A DNA stretch of 64,000 bases from Desulfonatronum thioautotrophicum (GCF_000934745.1 NZ_JYNO01000001.1:248001-312000), one strand, 5' to 3'; positions 10,435-21,003 are shown, numbered from the stretch's first letter. The notes: generated by a model not told the origin, from the sequence alone. Made by a program: numbers and translations.

Positions 10435-12156
10435 TCATCCCTGAAACGCCCAGTCCCGCAAGACCAGCTCAATGCTGGTCACGCCATTGAATTCGTTGAA
10501 TTTTGGGGTATAGGCCAGCAGCATGCTTTTTCCCGTGATGCTTCGAGGCAGGTTTTCGGCCTGGTTCCAGGCCTTGGCCCGCATGGTCACCTCGGCCTCC
10601 GCGTCGCGCAGATCCAGAAAGACGTGCTCCGCGCCAACGGGTTTACGATTCCGCACGGTCACCGGGGGAGAGAGGAAAAGCGGCTTGGGGTTGTCCATAC
10701 CAAACGGTGCCAGAAGTTCCAGTTCCTTGAGCAGGTCATAGTCGATCTCCCCAAACCCCAACGGAGCATCCAGCACCAGGGTGGGGGTGGGAGGGGTGTT
10801 GCCCAAGGCTTGGGAAACCACGGTATCAAAGGCTGCCTGAAAGGCCGGGAGATCGTCCCGGCGTAGTCGTAACCCGGCAGCCTGACTGTGGCCACCAAAG
10901 CCCTGGAGCAGGTGTTGGCAGGCCACAAGGCCATCGTAGAGCGAGAACTGCGGGATACTCCGCCCGGATCCCTTGAGATGGCCGGATTCGTGGTCCGTGA
11001 GGATGATGGCCGGACGGTAATGGGTTTCAGCGACCTTGGAAGCAATGATGCCGATGACGCCTTCGTGCCAGTGCGGGGCGTGCAGCACCAGCCCGAAACG
11101 GCCTTTCTGCTCCTGGGCCAGACGCAGGGCTTCCTCCTGGATTTCCCTGCCGACATTCCGGCGCTGGGTATTGTAGCCGTCCAGTTCCTTGGCCAGGCCT
11201 CTGGCCTCGACCAGATCCTGGGCCAGGAGCAGCCGCAGGGCGGTTTCGGCATGGCCCAGCCGACCGGCGGCATTGATCCGGGGAGCCAATCCAAAGCCGA
11301 CCCGGTCCTCGTCCAGGACCGCGCCCGGTTTGTATCCGCAAACTTCCTTCAGGGCCACGACGCCGGGGCGTTTGCCTTCCTTAAGCATGGCTAGGCCGTT
11401 TTTGGCCAGAATCCTGTTTTGCCCGGTCAGTTCCACGATATCCGCAACGGTGCCCAAGGCCACCAAATCGAGAAATTGGCGCATGTCCAGGTGCTCGCCG
11501 GGGAGCATCCGGTTGAGCACAGCGGCCAGGAGAAAGGCCACACCCACTCCGGCCAGGTTGGGACAAGGGCATTCACCGATCTTGGGATTCATGATTGCGT
11601 CCGCAACTGGAAGATCGGGACCGGGCAGGTGGTGGTCGGAAACCACCACGGTCATGCCCAGTTCCTTGGCCCGTCCAACTTCCTGAAGCTGGCTGATGCC
11701 GCAATCCACAGTGACCAGCAAACCAGTGCCGCGATCGGCGAGGGTTTCAATTCCCGACGTGTTCAGGCCGTAGCCCTCGGTTTGCCGATGCGGAATGTGG
11801 TAGTCAGCGACAATACCCCGAGCCCGGAAAAACAACAGCAACAGCGCGGTGCTGGTGATCCCGTCCACATCGTAATCGCCCCAAACGGTCGGCTTCTTGC
11901 CCTGGGAAAGAGCCCTGGCAATGGTCTCCCCGGCATGCATCAAACCGCACCATTGATCTGGCAGGGCCAAATGGCGCAGTCCGGGATCTAAGAACAGATC
12001 CATTGCCTCAACGCTGCGCAGCCCTCTGGTCCAGAGCAGGCGAACCAGAAGTGGCGAAACGTCCAGGTCGGCAGCCAAGTCCAAAACGTGACGTTCCGCA
12101 GGCAACGAGGAACGAAATGTCCAGGCCTTGTCGGCAAAGGTAGGGAGCGTGTGCAT
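10435..12156 (-). CDS. recJ: Single-stranded-DNA-specific exonuclease RecJ
   Basis: A 5'-3' ssDNA exonuclease of recombination and mismatch repair. The 573-residue protein has the DHH-family motifs in order: WGDYDVDGITSTALL (motif I), TVDCGIS, VVSDHHLPGPD (the DHH motif) and APRINAAGRLGHAETA (motif IV). The DHHA1 domain motif FGGHSQAAGLRL and a C-terminal OB-like domain follow. No clear Shine-Dalgarno precedes the ATG at 12156, but conservation starts there. It is the middle gene of a minus-strand run and 21 bp from the HDOD gene. Confidence 0.95.
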   Translation of the reverse strand: MHTLPTFADKAWTFRSSLPAERHVLDLAADLDVSPLLVRLLWTRGLRSVEAMDLFLDPGLRHLALPDQWCGLMHAGETIARALSQGKKPTVWGDYDVDGITSTALLLLFFRARGIVADYHIPHRQTEGYGLNTSGIETLADRGTGLLVTVDCGISQLQEVGRAKELGMTVVVSDHHLPGPDLPVADAIMNPKIGECPCPNLAGVGVAFLLAAVLNRMLPGEHLDMRQFLDLVALGTVADIVELTGQNRILAKNGLAMLKEGKRPGVVALKEVCGYKPGAVLDEDRVGFGLAPRINAAGRLGHAETALRLLLAQDLVEARGLAKELDGYNTQRRNVGREIQEEALRLAQEQKGRFGLVLHAPHWHEGVIGIIASKVAETHYRPAIILTDHESGHLKGSGRSIPQFSLYDGLVACQHLLQGFGGHSQAAGLRLRRDDLPAFQAAFDTVVSQALGNTPPTPTLVLDAPLGFGEIDYDLLKELELLAPFGMDNPKPLFLSPPVTVRNRKPVGAEHVFLDLRDAEAEVTMRAKAWNQAENLPRSITGKSMLLAYTPKFNEFNGVTSIELVLRDWAFQG

Positions 12157-12177
12157 GAAAGAGACGGCGGGCGACGT

Positions 12178-13077
12178 TCAGGCCGACCTGGAATCCTCGG
12201 TGAAGCCCATTCCCTGCAGAAACAGATCGGTTCGACTTGAGGCCAGCAAATCTGGAATCAGGGTTTGCCCAAGGTCTTCGGGCAAACGAAGCGTGCGCAT
12301 GTCTCTGGCTGAAAGCTCCTCGTCCGGCCAGCCCCCCTCGTCATCCCGCGGGTCTGCCTGATGCCGCACCAGAACATCCACCAGACGAATCATTCTGGCC
12401 TGTAAAGCATAGCCCTCCGCCAGTTCAGGAGCATGGTGCCAGTTAATGGGTTCGGTCAGGGAAGGCGGTAAAAACCAGGACTTCAGGGTCATTGATCCGA
12501 TCAAGGCATGGTCCAGCCCCCAATAGGCGTCCTCGGCAATGAACAGTGGGAGGTTCTTTGTTGCGCTGAGTTCGAGAATGACCCGCCAATCCTGGGGGCG
12601 GTAGAGAGCGATGATCACCTTGCCCAAGTCGTGCAGCAAACCAATGGTGAACAGTTCGCCCGGATCAATGTCCGGAGTGTGCGTTGCCATGATCTTGGCG
12701 GCGTGGCCCACGGTGACCTGGTGTCGCCAATGGTCAGCGACGTCAAACAGATCAGGGTCCAGGCGTCGTTCCAACGAACGGATATTCAACAGCAAAACCA
12801 GCCTGCGAATCTCTTTCAGCCCCAGAAGGATAACTGCTCGGTGGATCGAGCTGACCTGGGATTGCAATCCGTAGTATGCTGAATTGGCCATGGCCAGGAT
12901 GCGGACGGTCAAGCCCTGGTCCTTTTCAATGATCCTTGCGATGTCCTCAAGCGAAGCCTTGGATTGTTCGCTGGTCAGCGTAAACAAGGCCTGGAACATC
13001 GTGGGAGAAACCGGGAGGTCGTGCTGAATCCCCGGTAACTCATTGAGAAATTTTTGCCCTCGTTCGTGAAAAGCCAC
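12178..13077 (-). CDS. HDOD-domain signalling protein
   Basis: A 299-residue single-domain HDOD protein, the degenerate HD-like output domain usually linked to two-component or cyclic-di-GMP signalling. Typical features are LPVSPTMFQALFTLTSEQSKASLEDIARIIEKDQGLTVRILAMANSAYYG near the N-terminus and the pseudo-HD stretch FTIGLLHDLGKVIIAL in the middle. The GTG at 13077 was chosen because AAAGGAG lies 5 bases upstream; a TTG one codon earlier would sit too close to it. The family is regulatory, not enzymatic; partners cannot be inferred here. Confidence 0.85.
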   Translation of the reverse strand: MAFHERGQKFLNELPGIQHDLPVSPTMFQALFTLTSEQSKASLEDIARIIEKDQGLTVRILAMANSAYYGLQSQVSSIHRAVILLGLKEIRRLVLLLNIRSLERRLDPDLFDVADHWRHQVTVGHAAKIMATHTPDIDPGELFTIGLLHDLGKVIIALYRPQDWRVILELSATKNLPLFIAEDAYWGLDHALIGSMTLKSWFLPPSLTEPINWHHAPELAEGYALQARMIRLVDVLVRHQADPRDDEGGWPDEELSARDMRTLRLPEDLGQTLIPDLLASSRTDLFLQGMGFTEDSRSA

Positions 13078-13134
13078 CAAAGCTCCTTTATCTTCCTTGC
13101 ATCACACCCCAAATGGCCGGCAAGGATGAAAGGC

Positions 13135-13911
13135 TCAGGACGCAACCAAGCCCTTGTTTTTGAGAAAAGCCATAAACTTGTTGGCTTCCGGCATATCCGG
13201 ATTGATCTCCAAGGCCTTACGCAGCATTTCCAATGTATTGGGGATATCCTTGTGTTCCAAATAGAGCCGAGCAATATTGCAATAGAGATTCTCGTCGTTG
13301 TCCGAAAGCTCCAAGGCGCGTGCATAATAGGCCAAGGCCTGATCAATCATTTTGTTCTTGCGCAGGCTGATCCCAAACTCATTAAACAAGTGCTTGTGCT
13401 CCGGTTCGTAAGCTGCCTCAATTTTGACCAGCCGCTCAAAAATGTCCTGGGCCTTGTCCGTGTTTCCCCGCTCAAGATAGGTCAAACCCAGGCCGAAATT
13501 GGCACGAACGTTTTCCTCGTCGACCTTGATGGCATTGCCGTATTCGAGTTCCGCGCTGTAGGTTTCACCCCGCTTGCGGTGGCGATCTCCGCGAGCAACG
13601 GTTTTTTCCAGCTCGCGCATCTTGGGCATGACCGTGACCGTATAAAACTCCGGCTCCGGTGAAAATTTATCCAGAAATTCATCTTTCGGTATAATGTTCT
13701 TCGGACCAGAAGGAACATAGTTCACGTTGAGCGGCTGAATTTCAATGGTCTGATCGTCCAGCTCATTGGCGAACCAGTAGCTCTTTTGGATCGTCTTGCG
13801 CATGGTCGTTCCCGTTCCGACCTTGGACAAAATCTGGGTGGAGAAAACCCCTTTGATCCGCTCCTTGGATGGCTGTTGTTTTTGGGAGGTCGAGCCGGGT
13901 TGGTCGGTCAT
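13135..13911 (-). CDS. Tetratricopeptide-repeat protein
   Basis: A 258-residue soluble protein. The first 100 residues are Ser/Gln-rich and then form a conserved-looking segment (GVFSTQILSKVGTGTTMRKTIQKSYWFANELD). From about residue 105 there are at least three TPR units (AELEYGNAIKVDEENVRANFGLGL, FNEFGISLRKNKMIDQALAYYARAL, NIARLYLEHKDIPNTLEMLRKALEINP). It looks like a protein-interaction scaffold. The start overlaps the pyrF stop by 4 bp, so it is coupled to pyrF; the downstream HDOD gene is 57 bp away and may be its functional partner. No specific function is recognisable. Confidence 0.82.
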   Translation of the reverse strand: MTDQPGSTSQKQQPSKERIKGVFSTQILSKVGTGTTMRKTIQKSYWFANELDDQTIEIQPLNVNYVPSGPKNIIPKDEFLDKFSPEPEFYTVTVMPKMRELEKTVARGDRHRKRGETYSAELEYGNAIKVDEENVRANFGLGLTYLERGNTDKAQDIFERLVKIEAAYEPEHKHLFNEFGISLRKNKMIDQALAYYARALELSDNDENLYCNIARLYLEHKDIPNTLEMLRKALEINPDMPEANKFMAFLKNKGLVAS

Positions 13912-14660
13912 GGGTGCCTCCTTTCATTCTTCTCGGCCATGGCGTGCAGAAAAGCCATTGCGGCGTATGCGGGGTCATCTGCCCTTGTAATCGGTCGACC
14001 CACGACAAGAAAGTCCACACCGGCCCTGACAGCCTCGGCGGGCGTGAGTGTCCGGGACTGGTCATCTTGGGGGACCACATCCTGCGCACCAAGAGGCATC
14101 CGGATGCCCGGCGTGACGCAAATGCAGCCCGTTCCATTGATGGACTTGATTTGAGCGGCTTCCCTGGCCGAGCAGACGACGCCGTCCACTCCCCACTGAT
14201 ATCCACGTTCAGCCAAGACCAGGGCCAGTTCCCCCGGGCTTGGCCCTTCTGCCGCGGCCTCCCGCGCCATCCAGGAGATATCCTGCTGATTCAAGCTGGT
14301 GAGCATGGTCACCCCGACCAGCAAGGGAGGGGCCGCACCCGAGGGCGTGCCCGAGAGGATTCCTTCCCTTGCGGCGTGAATCATTCTCTGGCCACCGGAC
14401 AGGTGCACGGTGAGCATTTTCACACCCAGGCCCGCAGCCACATGGACCGCGGACTGGACCGTGTTGGGAATATCCAGGTATTTCAGATCAAGAAAGACGA
14501 TCCCATTTTTGGCCTGAACCGCCTCCACAGCCCGAGGGCCTGATGCGGAAAACAGTTCCAAGCCGATCTTGAACCATTTGGTCTGTGGGTGCAGGCGCTC
14601 GACAAGATCCTGGGCTATCCCCAGATCCGGTGTATCCAGAGCGACGATGAGTTCGGCCAT
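13908..14660 (-). CDS. pyrF: Orotidine-5'-phosphate decarboxylase
   Basis: Last step of UMP synthesis. The 250-residue TIM-barrel protein opens MAELIVALDTPDLGIA. The catalytic Lys-Asp network is seen in WFKIGLELF and VFLDLKYLDIPNTV, and the phosphate-binding end has TPGIRMP and FLVVGRPITRADDP. The ATG at 14660 was chosen over one at 14705 because GAGGA lies just upstream and the longer start would overlap gmk. It follows gmk by 10 bp, so pyrimidine and purine nucleotide genes share the operon. Confidence 0.96.
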   Translation of the reverse strand: MAELIVALDTPDLGIAQDLVERLHPQTKWFKIGLELFSASGPRAVEAVQAKNGIVFLDLKYLDIPNTVQSAVHVAAGLGVKMLTVHLSGGQRMIHAAREGILSGTPSGAAPPLLVGVTMLTSLNQQDISWMAREAAAEGPSPGELALVLAERGYQWGVDGVVCSAREAAQIKSINGTGCICVTPGIRMPLGAQDVVPQDDQSRTLTPAEAVRAGVDFLVVGRPITRADDPAYAAMAFLHAMAEKNERRHP

Positions 14661-14670
14661 GGGTTCCTCG

Positions 14671-15315
14671 TTAGGCGGCTGGGTCGCTACCGCCGCGCAA
14701 GACATCGTCCTGAAGCCTGGGATGATACGACCTGCGAAGGGTTTCAGCCAGGTAGACGGCGCGGAGATCCTGGTATGCCTGCTCCAAATTGTCGTTCATG
14801 ATCCAATAGTCGAGGGAATCGGCCTGTTCCAATTCACGGTGGGCATTGCTCAGCCGCTGGGCCACGGACTCTTCGCTCTCCGTACCCCGCCCCCGCAAGC
14901 GCTGTTCGAGAACCTGCATCGAAGGGGGAAACAAGAAAATGAACGCGCCCTGGTGAAAGGCCTGGCGGAGTTGTCGAGCGCCCTGAACATCAATGTCAAA
15001 GAGGACATCCCGGCCCTCGTCCAGCATGCGTTGGACCGCAGGCCTGGAGGTCCCGTAAAAATGCCCATGAACTTGCGCCCATTCAGCCAGATCGCCGGTC
15101 TTGCGGAGATGGGAAAACGTGTCGGGGTCGACAAAATGATACTCCCGGCCGTCCACTTCACCGCCCCTGGGTAGCCGGGTGGTGTAGGACACGGAAAACG
15201 CCAAGCGAGTGAACTCATCGCGGAGTTTATTGAGCAGCGTACTTTTTCCCGTACCAGAGGGAGCACTGATCACCAGCAGGACGCCCTGGCGGGATCTCCT
15301 GGAAACCCCATCCAT
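14671..15315 (-). CDS. gmk: Guanylate kinase
   Basis: Phosphorylates GMP to GDP. The product (214 residues from this start) has P-loop SAPSGTGKSTLLNKL near the N-terminus, the GMP-binding SYTTRLPRGGEVDGREYHFV block, GTSRPAVQRMLDEGRDVLFDIDVQGARQL and the lid region FLFPPSMQVLEQRLRGRGTES. The ATG at 15315 (MDGVSRR) has AGGAA at a good distance; an ATG at 15330 would overlap remA. It is one base after the remA-like gene, in the frequent yicC-remA-gmk arrangement. Confidence 0.95.
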   Translation of the reverse strand: MDGVSRRSRQGVLLVISAPSGTGKSTLLNKLRDEFTRLAFSVSYTTRLPRGGEVDGREYHFVDPDTFSHLRKTGDLAEWAQVHGHFYGTSRPAVQRMLDEGRDVLFDIDVQGARQLRQAFHQGAFIFLFPPSMQVLEQRLRGRGTESEESVAQRLSNAHRELEQADSLDYWIMNDNLEQAYQDLRAVYLAETLRRSYHPRLQDDVLRGGSDPAA

Positions 15316-15316
15316 A

Positions 15317-15586
15317 CTACTTTTCCTCATCCGCCATGTCGTCTCGGGTCGTAAAGCGCTGCCCGATGGTTTCGGCCTGGATAGCGGAGAGAATGACGTG
15401 GTTGGAGTCTGTGATGACGATGGAGCGGGTTTTCCGTCCTTGCGTCGCGTCGATCAGCCGCTTGTCCGCCTTGGCTTCCTCACGCAGGCGGCGCATCGGA
15501 GAAGAAGTGGGGTTGACAATGGTGATGATCCTGGAACTGACGACAAAATTGCCGTATCCGATATTCAAGAGGCTCGTCTTGGACAT
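15317..15586 (-). CDS. remA: RemA-like DUF370 DNA-binding regulator
   Basis: An 89-residue protein opening [26 protein letters not shown], with the conserved [12 protein letters not shown] segment and [21 protein letters not shown], which match the DUF370/RemA family throughout. In Bacillus, RemA is an oligomeric DNA-binding activator of matrix genes; in deltaproteobacteria the role is unproven. The gene sits between yicC and gmk with near-zero spacing, a conserved synteny that argues for a housekeeping link with these RNA and nucleotide genes. The frame is open upstream to 15781, but family similarity begins at 15586. Confidence 0.88.
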   Translation of the reverse strand: MSKTSLLNIGYGNFVVSSRIITIVNPTSSPMRRLREEAKADKRLIDATQGRKTRSIVITDSNHVILSAIQAETIGQRFTTRDDMADEEK

Positions 15587-15620
15587 AATGCATTTCCTCG
15601 GCTGATGGTTGATGGAGCAG

Positions 15621-16544
15621 CTATTCCAGGTTTTGAACCTGCTCTCGACACTTCTCCAACTCCGCCTTGAACGCAACGACGTCACGGCTGAGGTCGGCGT
15701 CCTGGACCTTGTTGCCGCAGGTGGCGATCTCTCGCAAACACTCCTGAAACAGAAAATCCAGTCGCCTGCCGGAATCCGCAAGCTCGGTCAGTATGCGCAC
15801 CGATTCCTCAAGGTGCGCGGAAAGCCGGGTGAGTTCCTCGCTGACGTCCTGCCGATCCGCGATCAGGGCGATTTCTTGCAAGAGCCGAGGCTCATCCAGA
15901 ACAAGGGATGCGCCATCCGATCCGATTTTGATGTCCTGAAGCAGCGTGTTGACGCGCTCCCGCAGCATCTCAAGCCGTCTGGGCGCACGTTGCCCTACCT
16001 GTTCCTGAATTTCGGTTACGATCCGCTGCATACGCTCCAACCGTGCCAGAATATCATCACGCAGAATACAGCCTTCCCGGGACCGGAACTCCTGGACATC
16101 GTCCAAGACCATCAGGAGCCCGGTACCTAAAGACTGAACCATCGCCTTGGGCAGATCCCCGGCAGGGTCCCGCCAGAGGCTCGTCTGGTGCACCAATTGG
16201 TTCAGGTCGGGCTGAAATGGAAGGTCCGCCTTTCCCGCCAGCTCTCGAATTTGGTTAAGGATGCCTTGGGCTTGAATGATATCCAAAGTGGGACAGACCA
16301 CATCAGGGCGGCTGAGCCGGAGGTCCAGGCTGATGTCCACCCGCCCACGGGCCAATCGGGAACGAACGACCTTTTCCCAGGCATGCTCCAGGCGACGGCA
16401 GTACCCCGGTATCCGCCATTTGACCTCCAAATACCGGGAATTGACCGTACGCACTTCCCAGTTTTGGCAGCCATAATCATCCTGAAAGGATATGCTCCCA
16501 AAGCCGGTCATGCTCCTGACCTGTCCCGAAACCGGGATGGTCAT
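15621..16544 (-). CDS. yicC: YicC-family endoribonuclease
   Basis: A 307-residue protein with the YicC N-terminal signature [44 protein letters not shown] and the C-terminal DUF1732 block ([38 protein letters not shown]). E. coli YicC is a hexameric stress-linked endoribonuclease. The start overlaps the tatC stop by 4 bp, and remA and gmk follow, so this is a single polycistronic unit. Confidence 0.93.
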   Translation of the reverse strand: MTIPVSGQVRSMTGFGSISFQDDYGCQNWEVRTVNSRYLEVKWRIPGYCRRLEHAWEKVVRSRLARGRVDISLDLRLSRPDVVCPTLDIIQAQGILNQIRELAGKADLPFQPDLNQLVHQTSLWRDPAGDLPKAMVQSLGTGLLMVLDDVQEFRSREGCILRDDILARLERMQRIVTEIQEQVGQRAPRRLEMLRERVNTLLQDIKIGSDGASLVLDEPRLLQEIALIADRQDVSEELTRLSAHLEESVRILTELADSGRRLDFLFQECLREIATCGNKVQDADLSRDVVAFKAELEKCREQVQNLE

Positions 16545-17338
16545 TGCTCCTCCTCGTCCACATTGGGCTTGGGTTTCTTTTTTCCAAAAAAATGAGCTAC
16601 ATAGATACTGACCTCATAGAGAATGATCAACGGACCGGACATCAGGATCTGGGTGATTCCATCCGGTGGTGTCAGAATGGCGGCCACAACGAAGGAGAGC
16701 AGGATAGCGTATTTGCGCTTTTTGCGCAGCGAGGCGGGCGTCACCAACCCGAGCCGTGCCAGGAAGAAAATAAACAGTGGCAACTCGAAGATCACACCAA
16801 AGGCCAGCAACAGCTTCAAGGAAAAGCTGAAATATTCCCTGAGGCTGGGCATGGGACGGATCATTTCGTCGGCATAACCCATGAAGAATTCAAAGCCGAA
16901 GGGAAAAACAACGAAATAGCAGAACAGGGCACCACTGATGAAAAACAGCGCGGAAATCACCGCGATGGGGATCATGTATTTTCGTTCGTGCTCGTAGAGC
17001 CCAGGGGCGATGAATTGCCAGATCTGGTAAAAGAGGTACGGACTGACCAAAAAGAGACCGGCCACAAAGGCCGTTTTGACATAGGTAAAAAAGGCCTCGG
17101 GCAGGCCCGTGAAGATCAAGGTGCTGTCCGGGGGCATGACCTCCATCAGCGGAGCCATCATGATCCCAAAAAGCTGCTTGGAAAACGCGTAGCAAATCAG
17201 AAAACCCAGGATCGTGGCCACGGCGCAACGGGTCAACCGGGTCCGCAGCTCTCCAAGGTGGTCCATGAGGGTCATTTCTTTCAAATCCTCGGAGGATTCC
17301 TGATGCTGCTCCGGATTGTTCTGGGTTGCCACGCTCAT
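16541..17338 (-). CDS. tatC: Sec-independent protein translocase TatC
   Basis: The signal-peptide receptor of the twin-arginine translocase. The 265-residue product has the conserved N-terminal MTLMDHLGELRTRL, six hydrophobic segments, and EAFFTYVKTAFVAGLFLVSPYLFYQIWQFIAPGLYEHERKY with the periplasmic-loop Pro and cytoplasmic Glu typical of the family. The C-terminus is charged and Lys-rich. It overlaps tatB by 4 bp upstream and yicC by 4 bp downstream. Confidence 0.96.
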   Translation of the reverse strand: MSVATQNNPEQHQESSEDLKEMTLMDHLGELRTRLTRCAVATILGFLICYAFSKQLFGIMMAPLMEVMPPDSTLIFTGLPEAFFTYVKTAFVAGLFLVSPYLFYQIWQFIAPGLYEHERKYMIPIAVISALFFISGALFCYFVVFPFGFEFFMGYADEMIRPMPSLREYFSFSLKLLLAFGVIFELPLFIFFLARLGLVTPASLRKKRKYAILLSFVVAAILTPPDGITQILMSGPLIILYEVSIYVAHFFGKKKPKPNVDEEEQ

Positions 17339-17925
17339 GCCGAGGCCTTGGTGTTTGAGGACGTGGATGGCTCAGATTGTTCTTCCCCACTCTGCTTGGC
17401 CTGGGCGGCATCGTCCTTCACGGTGGCTGCGGGAGCCTCCTGTGTGGTCCGTGGGTCTTCCAAGGAACCAGACGTCGTCATCGCCTGGTGCTGTTTCTCC
17501 ACAGCGGGTGCATCGCGGCGCTCGGCATGGTAGGGGTCGGCATCCGCAGCGCCTGGAGGCGGAAAATCCTGCTCCCCGTTGCCCGAAGAGAGGTCCGCTG
17601 GAGGTTCCGAGGAAGGCGTTGAAGAAGCCCCTGGAGAAGGCACTTTTGCTGACGAAGCCTGTGGGGCGGCAGGCGCATCAGCGGCTGGTGAGGGCTGTGC
17701 CTCAGCCTTTTTGGCAGCTTCAGCGGCTTTCTTCTTCTCTCGCTCATCTTCGTCGATCTTTGCCGCCTCCAGGTTCAGGGTGCGCTGCACATCCGTGGTC
17801 ACGCGACGAAACTCCCCCAGGGCCTTGCCCAGGGAACGGGCAATGCCAGGAAGCTGGGTTGGCCCAAGAACAATGAGGGCCACAAGCAAGATGATGATCA
17901 GCTCTGTTGTACCGATTCCGAACAT
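17335..17925 (-). CDS. tatB: Twin-arginine translocase subunit TatA/TatB
   Basis: A single N-terminal membrane helix (MFGIGTTELIIILLVALIVLG) is followed by PTQLPGIARSLGKALGEFRR, the amphipathic helix of the TatA/B family. The long 196-residue length, the Glu in the N-terminal segment and the extended Ala/Glu/Pro-rich tail favour TatB over TatA. The tail from about residue 60 on is low-complexity. No second tatA is adjacent, so this subunit may serve both roles or tatA lies elsewhere. Coupled to tatC. Confidence 0.88.
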   Translation of the reverse strand: MFGIGTTELIIILLVALIVLGPTQLPGIARSLGKALGEFRRVTTDVQRTLNLEAAKIDEDEREKKKAAEAAKKAEAQPSPAADAPAAPQASSAKVPSPGASSTPSSEPPADLSSGNGEQDFPPPGAADADPYHAERRDAPAVEKQHQAMTTSGSLEDPRTTQEAPAATVKDDAAQAKQSGEEQSEPSTSSNTKASA

Positions 17926-17931
17926 GTCTCT

Positions 17932-19479
17932 CTACTCCCACTCAATGGTGCTGGGCGGTTTGGAGGAGATGTCCAGCACCACCCGGTTCACTCCCTTGAC
18001 CTCGTTAATGATCCTGTTGGAAATCAGGGCCAGGATTTCCGATGGCACCCTGGACCAGTCCGCGGTCATGGCGTCGATGCTGTCCACGATGCGCAGGGCA
18101 ACGACGTGCTCGTAGGTCCGCTCGTCCCCCATCACGCCCACGGTTTTTAAAGGCAGGAGCACGGCGAAACCTTGCCAAACCTTGTAGTACCAGCCGGCGG
18201 CCATCAGTTCGTTGTGCACGATCTTATCGGCCTGCTGCAGGATATGCAGACGCTCCGGAGTAACCTCGCCCAGAATGCGGATGGCCAATCCGGGCCCTGG
18301 AAAGGGATGCCGCCAGACGATGAAATCCGGCAGGCCCAGCTCAACGGCGACTTTGCGTACCTCATCCTTGAACAGTTCCCGCAAAGGCTCTATCAGCTCC
18401 AGGTCCATTTTATCCGGCAATCCGCCGACGTTGTGATGACTCTTGATCACCGCGGAAGGCCCCTTGAAAGAGATGCTTTCAATGACGTCCGGGTAGAGGG
18501 TACCCTGGGCCAGATACTTGATGCCGGTCAGTGACTTGGCTTCGTGTTCAAAGACTTCGATGAAGGTGCGGCCGATGATCTTGCGCTTTTGCTCCGGATC
18601 TTCCACGCCCCTGAGCCGGGAAAGGAACAGGTCCTGGGACTGGGCATAGTGCAGGTTCAGGTCGAAATGCTGGCGCAGGTAGGCCACGATTTCTTCGCCT
18701 TCGCCCATGCGCAACAAGCCATTGTCCACAAGCACGCAGTGGAGTCGGCGGCCAATGGCCTTGTGCAGCATCACGGCGACAACGGTGGAATCCACGCCGC
18801 CGCTGAGCGCGCAAATCACCTGCTCGTTGTCACCGATCCGATGGCGCAAGGCCTCTAAATTATCTTCCAGAAACGAGGCCATGTTCCAGGTCGGCTTCAG
18901 TTTGGCGACCCGGAACAGAAAGTTACGCAGGATGGTGTCACCGTCCTCCGTATGGGCGACTTCCGGATGGAACTGCAAGGCGTAGATCTTTCGGGCCTCA
19001 TCTGCCATGGCCGCCACATCCACCCGCGGGGTCCGGGCCAAAGAAGTGAACCCCGGTGGTGGTGCAAGAACCTTGTCACCATGAGACATCCAGACCTTGA
19101 GTCCTTCTGTTTGCACCAGTCCCTCCCACAAGGGCGACGTTGCGCTGATGAACAGTTCGGCTCGTCCATACTCCCTGTCCTGGGCCGGGACAACCTTGCC
19201 GCCGCAAATGTGCGCCAGAAGCTGCATGCCATAGCAGATGCCCAAAATCGGCAAGCCCCAATCCAGGACCACCGGATCGATGGCCGGGGCCTCGTTGTTG
19301 GTCACGCTGGCCGGTCCACCGGAAAGAATCAGCGCTTTGGGCTGCAGATTGTGCAACTCCTCTGAGGAGATCGTGCACGGATGAATTTCCGAGTAGACCC
19401 CAGCCTCCCGCACACGGCGAGCGATCAGTTGGGTGTACTGGGAGCCGTAATCGAGGATGACGACGTTGTCTGTCAGCAT
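17932..19479 (-). CDS. guaA: GMP synthase (glutamine-hydrolysing)
   Basis: Converts XMP to GMP. The 515-residue, two-domain protein has an N-terminal class I amidotransferase with [10 protein letters not shown] (nucleophile Cys) and [13 protein letters not shown]. The ATP-pyrophosphatase domain has the PP-loop [15 protein letters not shown], and the dimerisation domain has [14 protein letters not shown]. The C-terminus PPSTIEWE is the conserved ending. Its ATG overlaps the guaB stop by 1 bp. Confidence 0.97.
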   Translation of the reverse strand: MLTDNVVILDYGSQYTQLIARRVREAGVYSEIHPCTISSEELHNLQPKALILSGGPASVTNNEAPAIDPVVLDWGLPILGICYGMQLLAHICGGKVVPAQDREYGRAELFISATSPLWEGLVQTEGLKVWMSHGDKVLAPPPGFTSLARTPRVDVAAMADEARKIYALQFHPEVAHTEDGDTILRNFLFRVAKLKPTWNMASFLEDNLEALRHRIGDNEQVICALSGGVDSTVVAVMLHKAIGRRLHCVLVDNGLLRMGEGEEIVAYLRQHFDLNLHYAQSQDLFLSRLRGVEDPEQKRKIIGRTFIEVFEHEAKSLTGIKYLAQGTLYPDVIESISFKGPSAVIKSHHNVGGLPDKMDLELIEPLRELFKDEVRKVAVELGLPDFIVWRHPFPGPGLAIRILGEVTPERLHILQQADKIVHNELMAAGWYYKVWQGFAVLLPLKTVGVMGDERTYEHVVALRIVDSIDAMTADWSRVPSEILALISNRIINEVKGVNRVVLDISSKPPSTIEWE

Positions 19480-20945
19480 TATGAAAAGTTCTCCACGCGA
19501 TAGTTTGGGGCTTCTTTGGTAATGATGACGTCGTGCACATGGCTTTCACGCAAACCCGCGGGAGAAATGCGCACGAATTTGGACTTGGTTTGCAAGGCGT
19601 GCAGATCAGCACATCCCAGGTACCCCATCCCGGAGCGCAAGCCGCCCACAAGCTGATGCAGGCTCTCCGTGACCGGACCTTTATAGGGGACACGGCCGAC
19701 TATACCTTCCGGAACCAGCTTGGAAGACTTTTCTTGAAAGTACCGATCGCAACTGCCTTCGCGCATGGCGTCGATGGACCCCATACCCCGGTAAATCTTG
19801 TACGACCGCCCCTGATAGAGAATGGTCTCCCCTGGGCTCTCCTCGGTACCGGCAAACAGGCTGCCGATCATCACGCAGTTTCCACCCGCGGCAAGAGCCT
19901 TGACAACATCACCGGAGAACTTGATCCCTCCGTCCGCAACCAGACATTTGTCCGCCTCGCGGCAGGCCCGGACCGCCTCCATAATCGCCGTAACCTGGGG
20001 AACACCCACTCCGGCGACGATCCGGGTGGTGCATATGGACCCGGGTCCAATCCCGACCTTGACCGCGTCCGCGCCGGCCCGGATCAGGTCGCGAGCTCCC
20101 TCATAGGTGGCCACGTTGCCGGCCACGAGCTGGCACTGTGGGAAACTGGCCTTGATCGACCGTACAGCATCCAGAATGTTTTTCGTATGCCCATGGGCCG
20201 AGTCCACCACGAACAGGTCGGCTCCGGATTGCAACAAGGCGGCCACACGGGCTTCTCCGTCCACACCAACACCCACCGCGCACCCGACACGCAACCTGCC
20301 GACGGAGTCCTTGCAGGAATGGGGATATTTCTTGACCTTTTCAATATCCTTGATGGTAATCAGGCCGCGCAGCTTCTGGTTGTGGTCCACCACCAGAAGT
20401 TTTTCGATCCGGTTTTCGTGCAGCAGATTTTTGGCCTGATCCAGGGTCGTGCCCACGGGAACGGTGACCAGGTTTTTGCTGGTCATGATCTCCCGAGCCT
20501 TGGTCTCCATGTCCGTGACGAAACGCACGTCCCGGTTGGTGACAATGCCCACCAGGTGGTCATTTTCCACCACCGGCAGGCCGGATATGCGATAGTCAGC
20601 CATCATTTCCAGGACTTTGGCCACGCTGTCGTCCGGATGGATGGTCACCGGGTCGATGATCATTCCGCTTTCGGACTTTTTGACCTTTTCCACCTCGATC
20701 TTCTGGCGCTCAATGGGCATGTTCTTGTGAATGATCCCCATGCCCCCGGCCCGGGCCATGGAAATGGCCATGCGCGCATCCGTGACCGTATCCATGGCCG
20801 CGCTGACCAGAGGGATGTTCAGTTCAATCTCCGGTGTGATATGGGTCCGCACATCCGCCTTGTCCGGCAGGATTTCCGAATAGCTTGGCACAAGCAAGAC
20901 ATCATCAAACGTCAGGCCGAATGGAATTTCTGATTCATGGTGCAT
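19479..20945 (-). CDS. guaB: Inosine-5'-monophosphate dehydrogenase
   Basis: Oxidises IMP to XMP with NAD, the committed step to guanine nucleotides. The 488-residue protein opens [21 protein letters not shown]. Two CBS domains lie around residues 95-205 ([33 protein letters not shown]). The catalytic loop is [17 protein letters not shown], followed by the flap [11 protein letters not shown]. The frame is open a further 88 codons upstream into livF, but the conserved start is the ATG at 20945. Co-transcribed with guaA. Confidence 0.97.
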   Translation of the reverse strand: MHHESEIPFGLTFDDVLLVPSYSEILPDKADVRTHITPEIELNIPLVSAAMDTVTDARMAISMARAGGMGIIHKNMPIERQKIEVEKVKKSESGMIIDPVTIHPDDSVAKVLEMMADYRISGLPVVENDHLVGIVTNRDVRFVTDMETKAREIMTSKNLVTVPVGTTLDQAKNLLHENRIEKLLVVDHNQKLRGLITIKDIEKVKKYPHSCKDSVGRLRVGCAVGVGVDGEARVAALLQSGADLFVVDSAHGHTKNILDAVRSIKASFPQCQLVAGNVATYEGARDLIRAGADAVKVGIGPGSICTTRIVAGVGVPQVTAIMEAVRACREADKCLVADGGIKFSGDVVKALAAGGNCVMIGSLFAGTEESPGETILYQGRSYKIYRGMGSIDAMREGSCDRYFQEKSSKLVPEGIVGRVPYKGPVTESLHQLVGGLRSGMGYLGCADLHALQTKSKFVRISPAGLRESHVHDVIITKEAPNYRVENFS

Positions 20946-21003
20946 GGATGAGGCATCCTTTTTTCGTGTATTCACAGTATCAGCTGGTTCTGCTGTCGCA
21001 GTA

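Noticed and set aside
19533-20933. A 466-codon open frame opposite guaB
   Set aside because: Antisense shadow of IMP dehydrogenase; no ribosome site or family features.
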